Source: Litsea cubeba
Lineage: Eukaryota; Streptophyta; Magnoliopsida; Laurales; Lauraceae
Length of the DNA: 64,000 nt
Reading direction: 5' to 3'
Assembly (NCBI GenBank): GCA_012931725.1
Contig: CM022946.1
Location: 54,075,194-54,139,193, forward strand
Shown here: piece after piece, positions 20,647 through 32,695 of the stretch
How the letters are laid out: the number at the start of each line of letters is the position of its first letter
Numbering within the stretch: the first letter of the stretch is position 1
Made by a program: the position numbers and the translations under genes
Notes under the pieces: model-generated
Database searches by the model: none
What the model was told of the DNA's origin: nothing
Seen by the model: the letters and a program-made list of their open reading frames with translations, nothing else

Positions 20647-20651
20647 TGAGC
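20647..20651. repeat. Target-site duplication TGAGC of Gypsy element 2 (left)
   Basis: TGAGC before the LTR start TGATGGACTG, repeated at 47720-47724 after the right LTR end GTGTCAACA. The two flanks join into continuous Copia coding sequence. Confidence 0.92.
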
Positions 20652-23263
20652 TGATGGACTGCGCTCCTGCTCGGGTCCTACCGAGGTCGGCGGACGTGGG
20701 AGTCCGATTGGTTCCGACCCTTTCGTAACTGGGGGGCAGGGGCGTGCATCAACATTTCTTTTTTTGTGAGGGTGTGCCAGATTTTATACTTTTACTTGGA
20801 ATTGCAAGTGGTGATCCGGAGATCAACCTTCGCAAGTAAAAAGGAAATCAACTTCTTTCAAGTTTTCCATTGCACATATATTTAAGAAAAGAGACATTTT
20901 TCTTGGTTTGCCGTGAAAGGCGATTTTTTTGGCATTTATAGGCGATTTTGGCGTTTATAGCCGATTTTTGGCGTTTATAGCCGATTTTGGCGTTTATAGC
21001 CGATTTACAATCCTTATCAATAATGAAAGACAAGAGTTGTGATTTTTGTCTCTTTTGAAAAAATACAAACTACAATGAAAAGCAAGAAAAGGAGGATCTA
21101 ACTTCTCAGGAGATTGTGGGGGACCCGTTTAGATTGACGGTCACAAGCCATATGTGGGCTTCGCCATCATCCATGCAGATGAGAACAGAGGATGCTATTG
21201 ATTTGCTTGGCTTGGCTATAACCTCAGGTTTTTAGAGAACAAAGACCAAAAGAAGGTCCTATGTCCAATGAAAAGCCGAGTAGACGGGCTTGAAAAGCCA
21301 TGTCTAAGCCATTGGCGGCAGAAGGAGAAGGCAAGGACCTTGGGGGGGAGTACCCCCCAAGGGACTTTTGTCACCTTGTTGCAGTGGTCGGTGTAGAACT
21401 TCCGCAGAGTTTTCTCTCTTTTTTCTTTCTCTGGATTTCTGTGCTTTGTCTGTCTGTGTGTTTGTGCTTTTTTCTGATGATGATCCTTTCTTCTTGGAGA
21501 GCTCTCCTATTTATAGGCTTTTAGGTAGCCATTTAGGAGGGTTTATGAGCTTTAATTGTCATAAAGCTACATAAAGGGAGGAGTTACAGAATTGAATTCT
21601 TTATTTTGCAACTCCTTTTTCTTGGCTTCTGATTGGCCGGAGGAGATTGAGGGCATTTAATCGCCTTTAATCGCCATGATGGGAGGAGTTTCATGGGTTA
21701 AATGTCATGAATCTCTTGACTTGTAACTCCCGGATGCTTGCTTCTGATTGGTCCGTCCAAAGAAATGGATTAATGACTGTAATAAAGCTAGTCAATTAAT
21801 CGCATTAAGTGGTCGCCGAGCAGTTGAAGAGTCGCGGGCCGTGCCGTGTCTTTTGGGATTCTTCTGGCGATGATCATCGATGAATCTTCATGTAGATCGA
21901 CATCAGATGACCATGTAATTTCAGGTGTTTGTTGCTAACAGCGGGTCGGTGCCATCTGTCCTGTCGATTTCTCGATCGGTCGGGTAGAAAGCACACTTTT
22001 TTTGGTTGACCGGGTGGCGATCAATATTGTTTTCAATACTCTTGATGATTGACCCGTGTTTTGGACGGATGTTAGAGGATTTGGTGTCTCAAAAGCATGA
22101 ATTTTGGAAAGTACCAGAGGCTGGGCGCTTCGAATCGCGAAAAAAACGGCGAAAACCGGGGATTCCGGGGCCTTCCCGGCGACCCCGGGCTCCAAGGTCG
22201 CCGGCGACCCTGGCCCAGGGTCGCAGGGGTCTGCGACCCTGGGGGGGTTTTCCCTCCTTTGTGTCCCGTTTTGTGTCCGTTTTTGCTGTTTTTCGATTCT
22301 TTTTTCTTCTGTATTTTCCTTGAAATTTTGACCATTTATTGGCCTGATTTCTTTGTTGGAAACCTGATGAGAATCCTTGCATTTTATTTTGCAAAGTTTC
22401 CAATTTCCTGAGAAAGCCGAAGACTTTGTAGCGCAGAGCTGCCGATTTTCCGTCAGAAGCTGAAACTGGGTCAAACGATGTCAAAATGACCTGAAATTTG
22501 GTGTGAAGCCTCCTGAGCAATAAATAAGACCAACCATAGGCTTTTGTTTGAGTTTTGAAGCCGTTTGGGGTCCTATCACCAGTAGACTCGCTTTTGTCGC
22601 GATGAAGATGTCGCGGTTTGATGTGCGGTCAACCGATGTCCGATTGACTTGAATTTTGACAGGGAACCTATTGGAGTCATTTTAAGATGATCCATAGGCT
22701 CTGTCTTGGAAATCATGGTCCCAGAGAGCTTTGCCGCCGAGAGGCCTGATTTGACTTCCGAGCGTCAAACTATGGTCAAATGTTGTGGAAATGACCTGAA
22801 ATTTGACGTGTAGCCCTTTATAAGCATTTTGAAGCCGTCCATGTGCTCTATCTGATGAGTAATGGCCTCGGTGGTTCTCGCCGCCGAGAGACTTGATTTA
22901 GCTGTTCGAGGGTTGATGTAGGGTCAAACGTTGTCGGTTTGACTCGGAACTTGACGTGGAGCCATTTGGAAGTATTTTGAGACCATCCATCGGCTCTGAT
23001 CGAAGATTTGGTGTCTCCGATGCTTTTGCCGCCGAGAGCTCCTTTTCGGCTGTCGGAGAAGCGAAGTTAGGCCAAATGATTTTGAAATGGCCCGAAACTT
23101 CTTGTGTACTCCTCTTTTGGCTGTCTTGAAGGATCTTGCAGTTTTTGTTTGATTCTGACAAGATTTAATTTTTGGAAGTAGCATTGCCTATTTATGGCAG
23201 GTTGCGACTTCATGTAGCTCTTTGGATCTTGAAGAGGCAAAGTGACATTTTTTGGTGTCAACA
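20652..23263 (-). repeat. 3' LTR of Gypsy element 2
   Basis: Plus-strand ends TGATGGACTG and GGTGTCAACA. It contains a short tandem array of GGCGTTTATAGCCGATTTT units (about 20930-21005, one more unit than the other LTR), a minus-strand TATA box (CTATTTATAG at 21508-21517), and a GC-rich block near 22140-22250 with CCGGGGCC-type repeats. The open frames here (for example 21935-22520) appear on both strands in both LTRs and match no protein. The polypurine tract CTCGAGGGGGCATT (minus) lies just inside at 23264-23277. Confidence 0.92.
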
Positions 23264-23277
23264 AATGCCCCCTCGAG

Positions 23278-24240
23278 GTCTAGCGACGAGTTGCTTAACT
23301 TTTATAGTCGATGTGCCTCGAAGAGATTTTTGAAGGAGAGCCTGTTACTTGACCAAGAGTCTTTGAGCAGTCTTTCTTTTTGGTATTTGTAGCCTTTTGA
23401 GCTTCCAGGGAAATTTATGGTAGTGAAAGGGATCACGTACCATCTCGAGGCAAAGTTTTGAAGATGACATCAAGGATGTGGATTTGGGTTTTGACCTTGT
23501 GACCTAACAGGCTGTATGTGGCAGGTTAGGGGGTCGGGTTTGGTTTTGATCGTGTGACCCAACAAGCTGTATGTGGAATGTTGGGGATCAATTTTGGTTT
23601 TTGGTTTTGGTCTTGTGACCCAACAAGCTGTATGTGGCAAGTTAGGGGACCAGGATTTGGTTTGATTTTTGTGGAATGTCAATTTCAAGATTTTGGCTCA
23701 ATTTGGTAGATGAGGCTGGATGGTTTGATTTTTGGAAGCTCATGGGGCTTGGAATTTTCTTTGTATGGTCCAATCAACTCAAAAGAGGCATGGAACCATT
23801 TTTGTATGCTCTTGGTAAGAGGGATTTCTCTTTGACTAAAGCCCTTTTTTTGTGCCTAGGTGGTCAAACCTGGCTCATCTGGGCTAACCCATGGGACCTT
23901 AAGCTTTTGAAATGGCTTAGATCTCATATGGTGTCATTTTTGTAAAGAATATCCAAAAATATCTCATTTGGATAGAGAATATCTAAGAATATCTTTACTT
24001 GGAGAGAATCTCTCATATTCCCTTTATTTTGGGATAGGATATCTCAAGATATCTTTCTTTTGGGAAAGAATCCTTCATCGATCCTATCTTTTAGGAGAAA
24101 ATCTCTCATTGATTTCTTTTTGGGAGAGAATCCCTCAAGATATCTTTCTTTTGGGAAAGAATCTTTCTAATCTCTTTCTTTTGGTAAGGTTACTAATTAG
24201 TAACACTTACCTTTTTCTTCTTTCCTTCTTTGGTTTGCTC
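23278..24240 (-). other. 3' untranslated region of Gypsy element 2 with short repeats
   Basis: Non-coding. Holds about three copies of a 55-60-base unit with GACCCAACAAGCTGTATGTGG (about 23490-23650), and a run of degenerate repeats of the type GAATATCTAAGAATATC / TTTTGGGAGAGAATC (about 23945-24190). No gene supported. Confidence 0.7.
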
Positions 24241-24245
24241 TCTTC

Positions 24246-24252
24246 TATAAAA
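24246..24252 (+). promoter_or_regulatory. TATA box of the antisense ORF in Gypsy element 2
   Basis: TATAAAA within CTTCTATAAAAGCAAGG, about 125 bases before the ATG at 24375 and followed by a CT-rich leader. It faces away from the 3' LTR, as in element 1. Confidence 0.6.
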
Positions 24253-24374
24253 GCAAGGAGGAGGTTGGATCTCTTGCTCTTATTACTTTCTTTTGCAATA
24301 ATCTCAAGAGGGTTTCAAGACCAAGAGTTCTTCTTCTTCAAGATCTTCAAGACTTTTCTTCTTCTTCTCCATCA

Positions 24375-27300
24375 ATGGCTTCAAGTAAGTTCCCTTTTTC
24401 AAGAAAACTCCATTGTAGGAAAAAATAAAAAGTTCTTTCTTTTCTTTTCTTTTTTTGTTGTTTGTTTCTTTTTCTTTCTTTTTTTTTCCACGTGTTTTCC
24501 TTTTTTTTTCACACGTTTTTTTCTTTTCTTTTCTTCTTTCTTTTTTTTTCATGTTTTGTTTTTTTTTTTTTGTTTGTGGGCCGTACGGACAGATCCGTAC
24601 GGATCTGGCCATACGGCCACGTGGCCAGTGGGCCACGGCCTGTGGGCCAGCCCCTTTTTTTTTTCTTTTTTTTTTTTTTTCTTTCCCTCCCTTTTTTTTG
24701 AGAAAGTTTCTTTTCTTTTCTTTTTTTTTTCTTTTTCTTTCTCCTTTTTCTTTTGAGAAAGTTTCTTCTCTTCTTTTTTTCTTTTTTTTTTTTGCTCATC
24801 ATGATAATGCCCCCCTTTTTTTTTTGCAAACCTAGATGTTCATGCATGCATTCAATTGTAAATTAAATTTGTAGCATGATGTGATAGCATACCTGAAAGT
24901 TTTCGCAATTTTTGGGAATTTGGAGCTCGCAGCGATGTTGAGCCCTTCCTGATTTTGCGGAGACTTTGAGGTTTCGAAAGTTTGGAGTTTCGGAGCTCGC
25001 AGCGATGTTGAGCCCATCTTCAAGCTTTCTATTTCTTTCGGGATAGTTCCTTTTCTTCGGAATTGCCCCGTCATCATGTCAAAATTTCGCCAGATTTTTT
25101 TTTTAGCGAGATTCTATCATTTTGATGTTTGATCTTTTTCTTTTCCATCCTTTTCAGGTGGTTCCTCTAGAACGAACAAGGGTAAAGAGCCTACTACAAG
25201 CGTACCTCGTCGATCTTCTAGATCTTCTAATCCGGCCGTTCAGCAGGCCTTTGAGAAGGTCCAGTATGTTGAGAGAAATCTGGAAGACTGCGACTCCCTC
25301 AACAGAGATGAGATGAGGCAGCGACTGATCACTCTCAAGGGAGAGGAATTCTATAAGATCATGGTAAGCAGTCGTCCATGGGTGATGGAAGATCAGAGCA
25401 TTTTGCCCAAGCCTACCTTCTTCTTTGATGATGCAGTCCCTGATGACATGACATACGAGAGGAGATGTTTTCAGTTTTCTTTCACAGCTGATGGTGAGAA
25501 GAAGACTGTTGCTACCCGGTCGACGTTTGATCGCACCGTCTCGATTCTGAGCCTCGCCCCCACGTGCTCTAAGAGGGAAGATCCTCCAAGCTGGGTGAGA
25601 AGGACAAATGTAATCAAGACCGGGGTTTTTGTTGGCGGTTCTCCTGGATATACGGAGAGGTCGCCTGTTGACATGGACCTGTTGATGCCATCCAGCGGCT
25701 ACCAGGGCTCTGATTATCCGTCGGTCGATTTGAGACCGGTGGGCCTTGGTATTTTCAGCGGTGACGGCAGCAATTGGATCAAGCCTTTTCGACTTCGTGG
25801 TCGTTTCAATGCTGATTCCGAGTGGAAGTCGTGGACTGATCGCGTCCTGCTGATTGGTAGTGCCGTTCTGAAGGAAGCCGGGATTTTTGATGCGGTCCGC
25901 GCCTTTAGGGAGACCGTGATCTTTTCCGACGAGGCCTTCATGACTATGCTGGAATCATTCCTCCCACAAGCCAATACCTTCGTTGTGACGAATGGCGAGA
26001 TTGGTTTTTCTTTGAAGGAGCTGAGCGCCATTACTGGATTGCCCATCCTCGGCAAACTCTATGAGGAGTTTATGCCGATTGACAGCGTCCTTGAGGGGCA
26101 GTCTGAGGAGTTCAGGCTTCTGTACTTTCAACTCGTCGCCTTCTATGATTTTTTGAAGGAGAAGGAGGGTTTGAAAGTTAGATCCAGCAGTTGGAAGAGT
26201 TCTAGCTCTTCATTCCCCAACTTTTTTTATAACAGCGAGTCTTCTGATAGCGTGACCCAGGAAGCCGGAGCTCAGGATCCAAGTTCAAAGAAGATCTTGG
26301 CCATGCAAGAAGAGTTGAGAGATTTCTGTGCCAGTACAAACGCCATATGTCCTGACATTGCACTGCGGAGAGATCTCGCTGTTTACCTCACTTATTGGCT
26401 TGGTGAGGCTATTTTTGCTGGAGGAGATGGAACGCACATCAGGCCGCATTGTATTTTTTCGGCTTGTCAGATGGCGTTTGGAGAGCAGCTTGCTTTGGTG
26501 CCAGCTCTTACTCCTACCTGTGTACCGAACTGCAGGCTGCTGCTTTTTTGGTTCGGCTTGGGCTTCCCATGAATAGGGTATTTTCAGCCCATATCTTTTA
26601 TTCGTGGTATGTATACCACTGTCCTGGCTTCCACCGGCTGGGTGCTGCACAGGATGATGATCCTCTGATGATTCGGCTGGCTAAGGGCAAAGCCGTGTCC
26701 GAATCACTTTTGTTAGCCCGCATGAGGATCCGACGGTTCAGGGACGTCGAGATGGGGCAGTCTTCAGTGAAGCTTTCTCCGGAGTTGCGGAAGAAGGCTT
26801 TTGATTTTGGTGCCTCCCGAGACTCTACCAGGGCGGGGTCGGGAAGGCATTATTCCTTGACCAATGCAGAGAGAGAGTGCCTTTTCAGCATTCGTGTCGG
26901 CACGATGGTGTACCGTAGACATCTTTTTGCCGACATCCAGCCGTATGTACCCTCTCGCTTTGCTTTGTAGCTGGGCTTTTCTCAAGGCGTTGTTGGAGCG
27001 CCTTCAAGCATGGTGAAGTGTTTTGGAGGCTTACAGGACGGGAGAAATGCATGGGCTTTCTATAGTGCTGAAGACACTACCGCCATGATTTCTTATCCTG
27101 TGTTGCTGACTTCCCGGACTGCCGGCTTTGCGAAGTGGTTCGCGGAGAGCTTTTCGGCATATCGGGGGCTTTCCAAGAAGGAGCTTGATGTGAAGCTGGC
27201 ATCTGGAAAGGGTCTTGGAAAGTCGGATGGCGTCCGGCGAGAGGAAGTTTGGGCCTTCCTTTCTGGAGAGAAGCACAAGATAGGCTTTCTCGGTGACCAG

Positions 27301-29068
27301 GGCGTCATCGGTTCTGAAGCTGTTCGAGAAATACCTGATGAGGTTTTAGAGCAGCTGGAACAGGAGGAAGCCGAACTTGGCGCTTGGATGCAAGCGGCAC
27401 AGAGGCAAGCTTCCGTGGAGTCTACTGGCAAGAGTAAACCATCCAATGAGGAGTCAAGTGGGAAACCTGACTCTGACAGCGGGGCAGGTTCCTCGAAGAA
27501 GCGAGCCCGCCGGGGTAAGAGGGGGAGGAGTCATCATCGCAGCAAGGGGCCGCATGAGGACTCTCCTGACTTGGAAGTTCCTCTTACTATTAATGAGGAT
27601 GTGCCAGTGGATGCTGACGAGCCTCCAGAGAAGAGAAGCCAAGAAGAAGAGACCGTCGGTGAAGGTATGATTCTTCCTTTTTCTCTTTCCATTTGTTTTC
27701 AAGGGATTTTTTCATGTTCTGATTTGCTTCTTGTTTCTGCTTTTCTCTCTTCTTTTTTTAGCAGAGGAAGACTTGGTGATGCCTGAGGTTCCAGTCGATG
27801 AGGTGGTGACGGATCCTGTCGAGGCACCTGAAGAAGAACCGAGGGACTCCGGAGTGAATCCAGAATCTCCGATTGGTACGACTTCTTTTGCTTTTTTTTT
27901 GTGTCTGTGGCTTGGTTTGCTAACATTTTTCTTGCCAGCTGACTTGCCATAGGATTCCGATGACTTTGAACCATCGATGGACGCAAATGTTGATGATGCT
28001 TCCGATGAGTTCATGGAGGAAGAAAGTGTTCTGCCAGTCGTCGAAGAAGGTATTTTACAGTTATAACCCTGATAATGATTTTCAAACAGGATTATATTCA
28101 TACCTTTTTGTGTTTCTTTGGCAGGTTTTGAAGTGACAGAGGAGGGTCCGTCGCTTCCTTCAGAACCAAAGCAAGGGATGCCAGAGGTTGATCCAGAGGT
28201 AGAGACTCCTGGGACCAGTTCTGACAATGTTGAGGAGATACCTCGTGCTGAGATTCCTTCCCGAGCAGGAGCAACTTCAACTGGAAAGAGTTCTTTTGTT
28301 ACTTTTCCAACAGATGATGATATGAGCGGCCGACCAACAGAGTTGGGCGAATCTTCAGCTGGGCCATCTCTTCTTTTTGCGAAGAAGGTGGTGATGCGAG
28401 TTCTGAGTTCTTGGATTGAGACTCTCTTTTCTGGGCACTTGGAAGCCGGATTTGGCATGATCCAGCATGTGCAGGAGATTCTTAGTGATGCCGAAGAGGC
28501 TGGTCTAGATGTCACAGGTGCCAGGGCGATCGTTGATAGGATCATTGCACTGGGTGACAAGTGGTTTGAGACCGTGGGTTTGGCTGATGACCAGTTCTTC
28601 AAGGAGATGTTCCTGGACCCTGCTGATAAAGCTAAGTCTGACCTGGATGAGGCTACAGAAAGCAGGAAGCATGCAGTCTGAAAGAAGAACTTAGAAGAGC
28701 TAACCATCATCGGGCTGACACATGACCTTAACATCCTTGATAGGGAGGTCGATGAGGCTAGGAAACGTTTTGAGCAATTGCAGGCACAAGTCGCTGCCAA
28801 GTGGACTGAAATAACAGAGGCTCATGAAAGGGAGACTGCTTTGATTCACCGGGTTGCGGATGCCGATCGAGTTCTCAAAAGGAAGTCTGATGAGAACAAA
28901 CAATGGAAAACCGCTCGGGGGAAGCTTCCTGGTGCGAAAGAAGGGTTACAGCCCACCCCAGCATCTCATGGCAGGTTCCTGAAGAAGCATGCCTTGGAAT
29001 CCTTGACGGATGAGGCCAAAAGCTTGCTTAAGGAGCTGAACTCTTGGCTGGAGACCATTTTTGATTGA
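24375..29068 (+). pseudogene. Antisense spliced ORF of Gypsy element 2 (plant-mobile-domain-like), decayed
   Basis: Exons: 24375-24384 (MAS), 25158-27664, 27762-27875, 27939-28049 and 28125-29068, all with GT/AG borders. The 773-base first intron is almost pure T/C. Exon 2 starts SSGSSRTNKGKEPTTS and holds a domain resembling the plant mobile (aminotransferase-like) domain: GEIGFSLKELSAITGLPILG, LYEEFMP, later CIFSACQMAFGEQLAL and YSWYVYHCPGF. Acidic linkers and a C-terminal coiled coil (EVDEARKRFEQLQAQVAAKW) follow. Lesions: frameshift near 26510, TAG 26968-26970, TAG 27950-27952, TGA 28679-28681. It occupies the same place as the ORF in element 1 but is not recognisably homologous in its first domain. 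Its function is unknown. Confidence 0.72.
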
Positions 29069-30616
29069 GCTTCTATTTTTTTTTTTATATATAACAGAAA
29101 CTATCCCCTTTTCTCTTTTTTGGTACCACTTGTATTATTTTTTTTTTTTGGTACTTATTTTTTGTAGTGCTTGTGAACACTTTCTTTTTTTTTTTGTACC
29201 ACATGTATTTTTTTGGTACTAATTTTTTTGTAGTGCTTGTGAACACTTTCTCTTTTTTTTTTGTTATCCCTACGCTCACTTGAATCTTTTTGTGATAAAA
29301 GTAATTGCCAAATGGGATGCCTTCTTTTCTTTTTATCCCATCGCTCACTTGAATCTTTTTGTGATAAAAGTAATTGCTAAATGGGATTTGATCAAAAGGT
29401 TGTCATTTTGTGAAAATCTTTTGTCAAATGATTGTTTTGGCATGGAAGCCAGGTTTTTGTTTGTGGCATGGAAGCCAATTTTGGCATGAGAGCCAGCTTT
29501 TCTTGTGGCATTGATAGCCGAGTTTTTTTTTTTTTTTTTGTGGCATCTATAGCCAGTTTTGGTGGCATTGATAGCTGGTTTTTGGTGGCATTGATAGCCG
29601 GGTTTTTTGAAATCCAAGTTTTTTGTTTGTGGCATTGATAGCCGGTTTTGTTTTGGTGGCATTGATAGCCGGTTTGTGGCATTTATAGCCTGTTTTGATG
29701 GCATTTATAGCCGGTTTGGTTTTCAAAAATGCAAGTATCGACTAAAAGTCGCCTCCCTGCTGAATGTTCTTGCAAGTATCGATGGAATGTCGCATCCTTG
29801 CTCATCGGTTGCGAGTATCGATGGAATGTCGCATCCTCGCGGATTTGGGTGCAAGTATCGATGGAATGTCGCATCCTTGCTTTTCAAAAATTTTGGTTTT
29901 GCGGGTACTGACTTGATGTCGTTTCCCCACGATTTTTGAAATTTGTGGTTTTCTCGAACCTTTGGGTTATGGATATCATTTGAAATGTTGCATCTCCATG
30001 GTTTTTTAGGTTTTTTCGAACCTTTGAAATTTGGGTTGTGGATATCAACTGAAATGTTGCGTCTCCACAGTTTTTTTTAAGGTTTTTTTCGAACCTTTGA
30101 AATTTGGGTTGTGGATATCAACTGAAATGTTGCATCTCCACAATTTTGGATTTTACAAGTACCGACGAAATGTCGCTTCCCTGCGATTTTGGAAGTGTTG
30201 AACGTGGTTCGTATGCTTCCGATTTGTGCGAGTATCGACTAAGCGTCGCTTCCTCGCGGTTTTTTGAAAAACCATTTTTTTTTTTTAAAGACACGAGGGT
30301 CATAAGTTTTGACCTAAAACCATTTTGGCGGTAAAAGGCAGAGTGGACTAGGGTGGAAATCCCTGAATCCAGATTTTGTTTCAAACCATGAATTTTGGGT
30401 TCAAGGGTTGAAAATTTTGGTCAAGTTAGGGAAAGGTTCCTAAACTTGGATTTTTTTTTTTTGAACAATGAAACGATGAAAGTAAGCATTGTTTTAAATT
30501 TCTAGAAATTTCAACATTTGATATGAAAATTCTAAAAAAGGGTGGGTTTAGCGAGCGTGTACCTGGAAACCGGTTTTGGCCGTACAGGCATTGCTCTTAC
30601 CCAGTTGGGTAAGTCT
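29069..30616. repeat. Repeat-rich 3' region of Gypsy element 2 beyond integrase
   Basis: Non-coding, with four distinct arrays in series: paired copies of a T-rich segment with GTAGTGCTTGTGAACACTTTC (29140-29260) and of a CTCACTTGAATCTTTTTGTG segment (29275-29390); about ten units built on GGCATTGATAGCCGG (29440-29715); about five units built on GAGTATCGATGGAATGTCGC (29725-29935, echo to 30260); and about three units of some 70 bases with GGATATCAACTGAAATGTTGC (29955-30140). The short open frames here are products of the repeats. Confidence 0.85.
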
Positions 30617-31597
30617 TCAAGGGTAGTACCGCTTTAAGAACTTGCCGTTGATGGGCAGCATACATCTGTCGCCTTCCATGTTTAGGAGTGCGTATGCGCC
30701 GTTGGAGAAAACCTTGTCGATGACGTAGGGTCCCTCCCATTTTGGCTCAAATTTGCCTTTGGACTTGTGAGCGAAGACCATTGGTCTTTTTACCGTAAGA
30801 ACCAAGTCACTCTTTTTGTAGGCGCGTTGCCTGACCTTTTTATCGAAAGATCCTGCCATGCGTGCTTGGTAAAGTTCAATGCTTTGTTGAGCTTCGAGCC
30901 GTCTCTCATCAAGATTGTCCAGCTCATGGAGTCGCAATTTGACATTGCTTTCTTGAGTCATGTCATTTTGCAAGGATACCCTCAAGGAAGGAATTTGTAC
31001 TTCCAAGGGTACGACAGCTTCGCATCCATAGACCAAGGAGAATGGTGTGCTATGGGTTGGTCCTCGAACGGTGGTTCGATAGGCCCACAAAGCTTCAGAC
31101 ATTTTATCGCTCCAGTCTCTTTTGTGACTAGAGACCATTTTTTTGAGGATTTTGCAGAGTGTCTTGTTGAAAGCTTCTGCTAACCCGTTTGCTGCCGGAT
31201 TGTATGGAGTCGAAGGACAGCTTTGGATTTTGTATTTGTCGCAGAATCTGTAGAATCGATGATCCCGGAACTGTGGTCCGTTATCATGGACGAATCTTTT
31301 GGGTATGCCGAAACGACAAATGATGTTGGTGCGTAGGAACTGAAGGACTGATGAGGTCTTCATTTCGTTAAACGCAAATGCTTCTGACCACTTGGAGAAA
31401 TAATCCGTAGCGGCGAAGATGAAGCGATGACCTTTGCTTGAAGGAGGAGAAATAGGGCCTATGATGTCCATACCCCAGGCTTCGAAAGGCCATGAGATCG
31501 TTGTAGGATGCAGCCATTCTGGAGGCATGTGAATGTAATCTCCATGAACTTGGCATTGTTGGCAGCGCTTAGCAAATTGCATTGCGTCAGCTACCAT
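30617..31597 (-). CDS. Integrase of Gypsy element 2 pol
   Basis: Begins in MVADAMQFAKRCQQCQVHG (second half of the zinc motif). The catalytic core has Asp in GMDIIGPI, Asp in HDNGPQF and Glu in GLAEAFNK, then ALWAYRTTVRGPTHSTPFSL. It ends with KKVRQRAYKKSDLVLTVKRP and KFEPKWEGPYVIDKVF. About 326 residues to LKRYYP, with an open frame. A frameshift near 31610 separates it from the RNase H block. No chromodomain follows, consistent with Tat/Ogre. Confidence 0.92.
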   Translation of the reverse strand: MVADAMQFAKRCQQCQVHGDYIHMPPEWLHPTTISWPFEAWGMDIIGPISPPSSKGHRFIFAATDYFSKWSEAFAFNEMKTSSVLQFLRTNIICRFGIPKRFVHDNGPQFRDHRFYRFCDKYKIQSCPSTPYNPAANGLAEAFNKTLCKILKKMVSSHKRDWSDKMSEALWAYRTTVRGPTHSTPFSLVYGCEAVVPLEVQIPSLRVSLQNDMTQESNVKLRLHELDNLDERRLEAQQSIELYQARMAGSFDKKVRQRAYKKSDLVLTVKRPMVFAHKSKGKFEPKWEGPYVIDKVFSNGAYALLNMEGDRCMLPINGKFLKRYYP

Positions 31598-32695
31598 GGT
31601 AGGCCAGTAATATTCCTAACCTTTTTATCTGATCATAGAGCTTAGGTCCAGCCTGATGAGCTCCGCAAAGACCAGCATGAACTTCTTTGAGTGTTTCTTC
31701 AGCCTCTTGTTGTGACAAGCAGCGTAGAAGTACTCCTTTGAAAGATTTCCTGTAAAGGATTTTTGAAGGAATATCCAAATGAAAGCTTGGGGTTCGCCTT
31801 TGGATGCTTACCCGTTCTTTTGGATCTTCAGGTAGGATTCCGAACATAATGTAATCAATGAACGGATCCCTCCAGTCGCCGATTGAAGTTTGAAGGATTG
31901 AAATCCAACTTCCGACCACTTGGTGGCATTCAGCAACTGCTTGGTGTGTGTTAAGAGGAGGAAGGATTCTTCTTTCGCACACTGTGATTTGCATGTTTTC
32001 CCCTTCCTGGATTGCCATGGATGCGGCAAGTCCGGCTAGGGCATCTGCACGTATGTTTTCACCTCTACGAATGTGGGTGATGTGACAGATGTCAAACTTT
32101 TGCAGAAGTGATTGTACCTTGTTGTAGTAAGGCAGCAAATCTGGCTTCATGACTTCAAATTTCTGATTCAACTGGTTGACGATCAGTTGAGAGTCTCCAA
32201 AGACTTCCAGCATGGTGATACCGGATTCGATGGCGAGTTCCAATCCTAAGATTAGAGCTTGATATTCAGCTGTATTGTTTGTGCATGGTTCCAGTAACGA
32301 GAAAGCGTGTGGAATCATGTATTTGTCGGGGCTAACAAAGAGGATGCCAACTCCCGAGATCAGCTGTCTTTTTTCATTCATCCTGGTTGCACCGTCAAAG
32401 TACATGTCCCAGGAGGCAATTTGTGAGAAAGTCTCCACATTGTAGACTGGTTCGTCTGGGAGATCATCTCTGAGCGGAGAATCTTTAGGCAATGGATGCT
32501 CTGCGAGGAAGTCCGCTAGAGCTTGCCCTTTGATTGCTTTTTGTGGTACATACCTAATATCAAATTGTGACAGAAGGATGGACCATTTTGCCAGTCGAGC
32601 ATTGAGAGAACCTGCCTTTGTGACAAGGACCTTCAAAAGGTTGACCCTCGAGACCAGGTATATTGTGTTGGAAAGCAAGTAGTGACGCAGCTTTT
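31587..32695 (-). CDS. RNase H of Gypsy element 2 pol
   Basis: Opens at the RT connection (LLSNTIYLVSRVNLLKVLV) after a frameshift near 32695 in a run of A. RNase H acidic residues appear in MYFDGATR, NTAEYQALILG, VFGDSQLIVNQL and ENIRADALAGLA, followed by the first half of the integrase zinc motif (EVHAGLCGAHQAGPKLY). Near 31610 the frame shifts by one base where the integrase block starts. Confidence 0.9.

Noticed and set aside
21935..22520. Minus-strand open frames repeated at 46244-47035
   Set aside because: They lie in both LTRs of Gypsy element 2 in several frames and are explained by LTR duplication, not by selection for coding.
24304..24847. Lys-rich or Phe-rich open frames on both strands
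   Set aside because: Produced by the T/C homopolymer tract of the antisense gene's first intron.
29440..29935. Regular repeats that could suggest a CRISPR array
   Set aside because: Units are direct degenerate tandem repeats without unique spacers, inside a plant retrotransposon; no cas genes.
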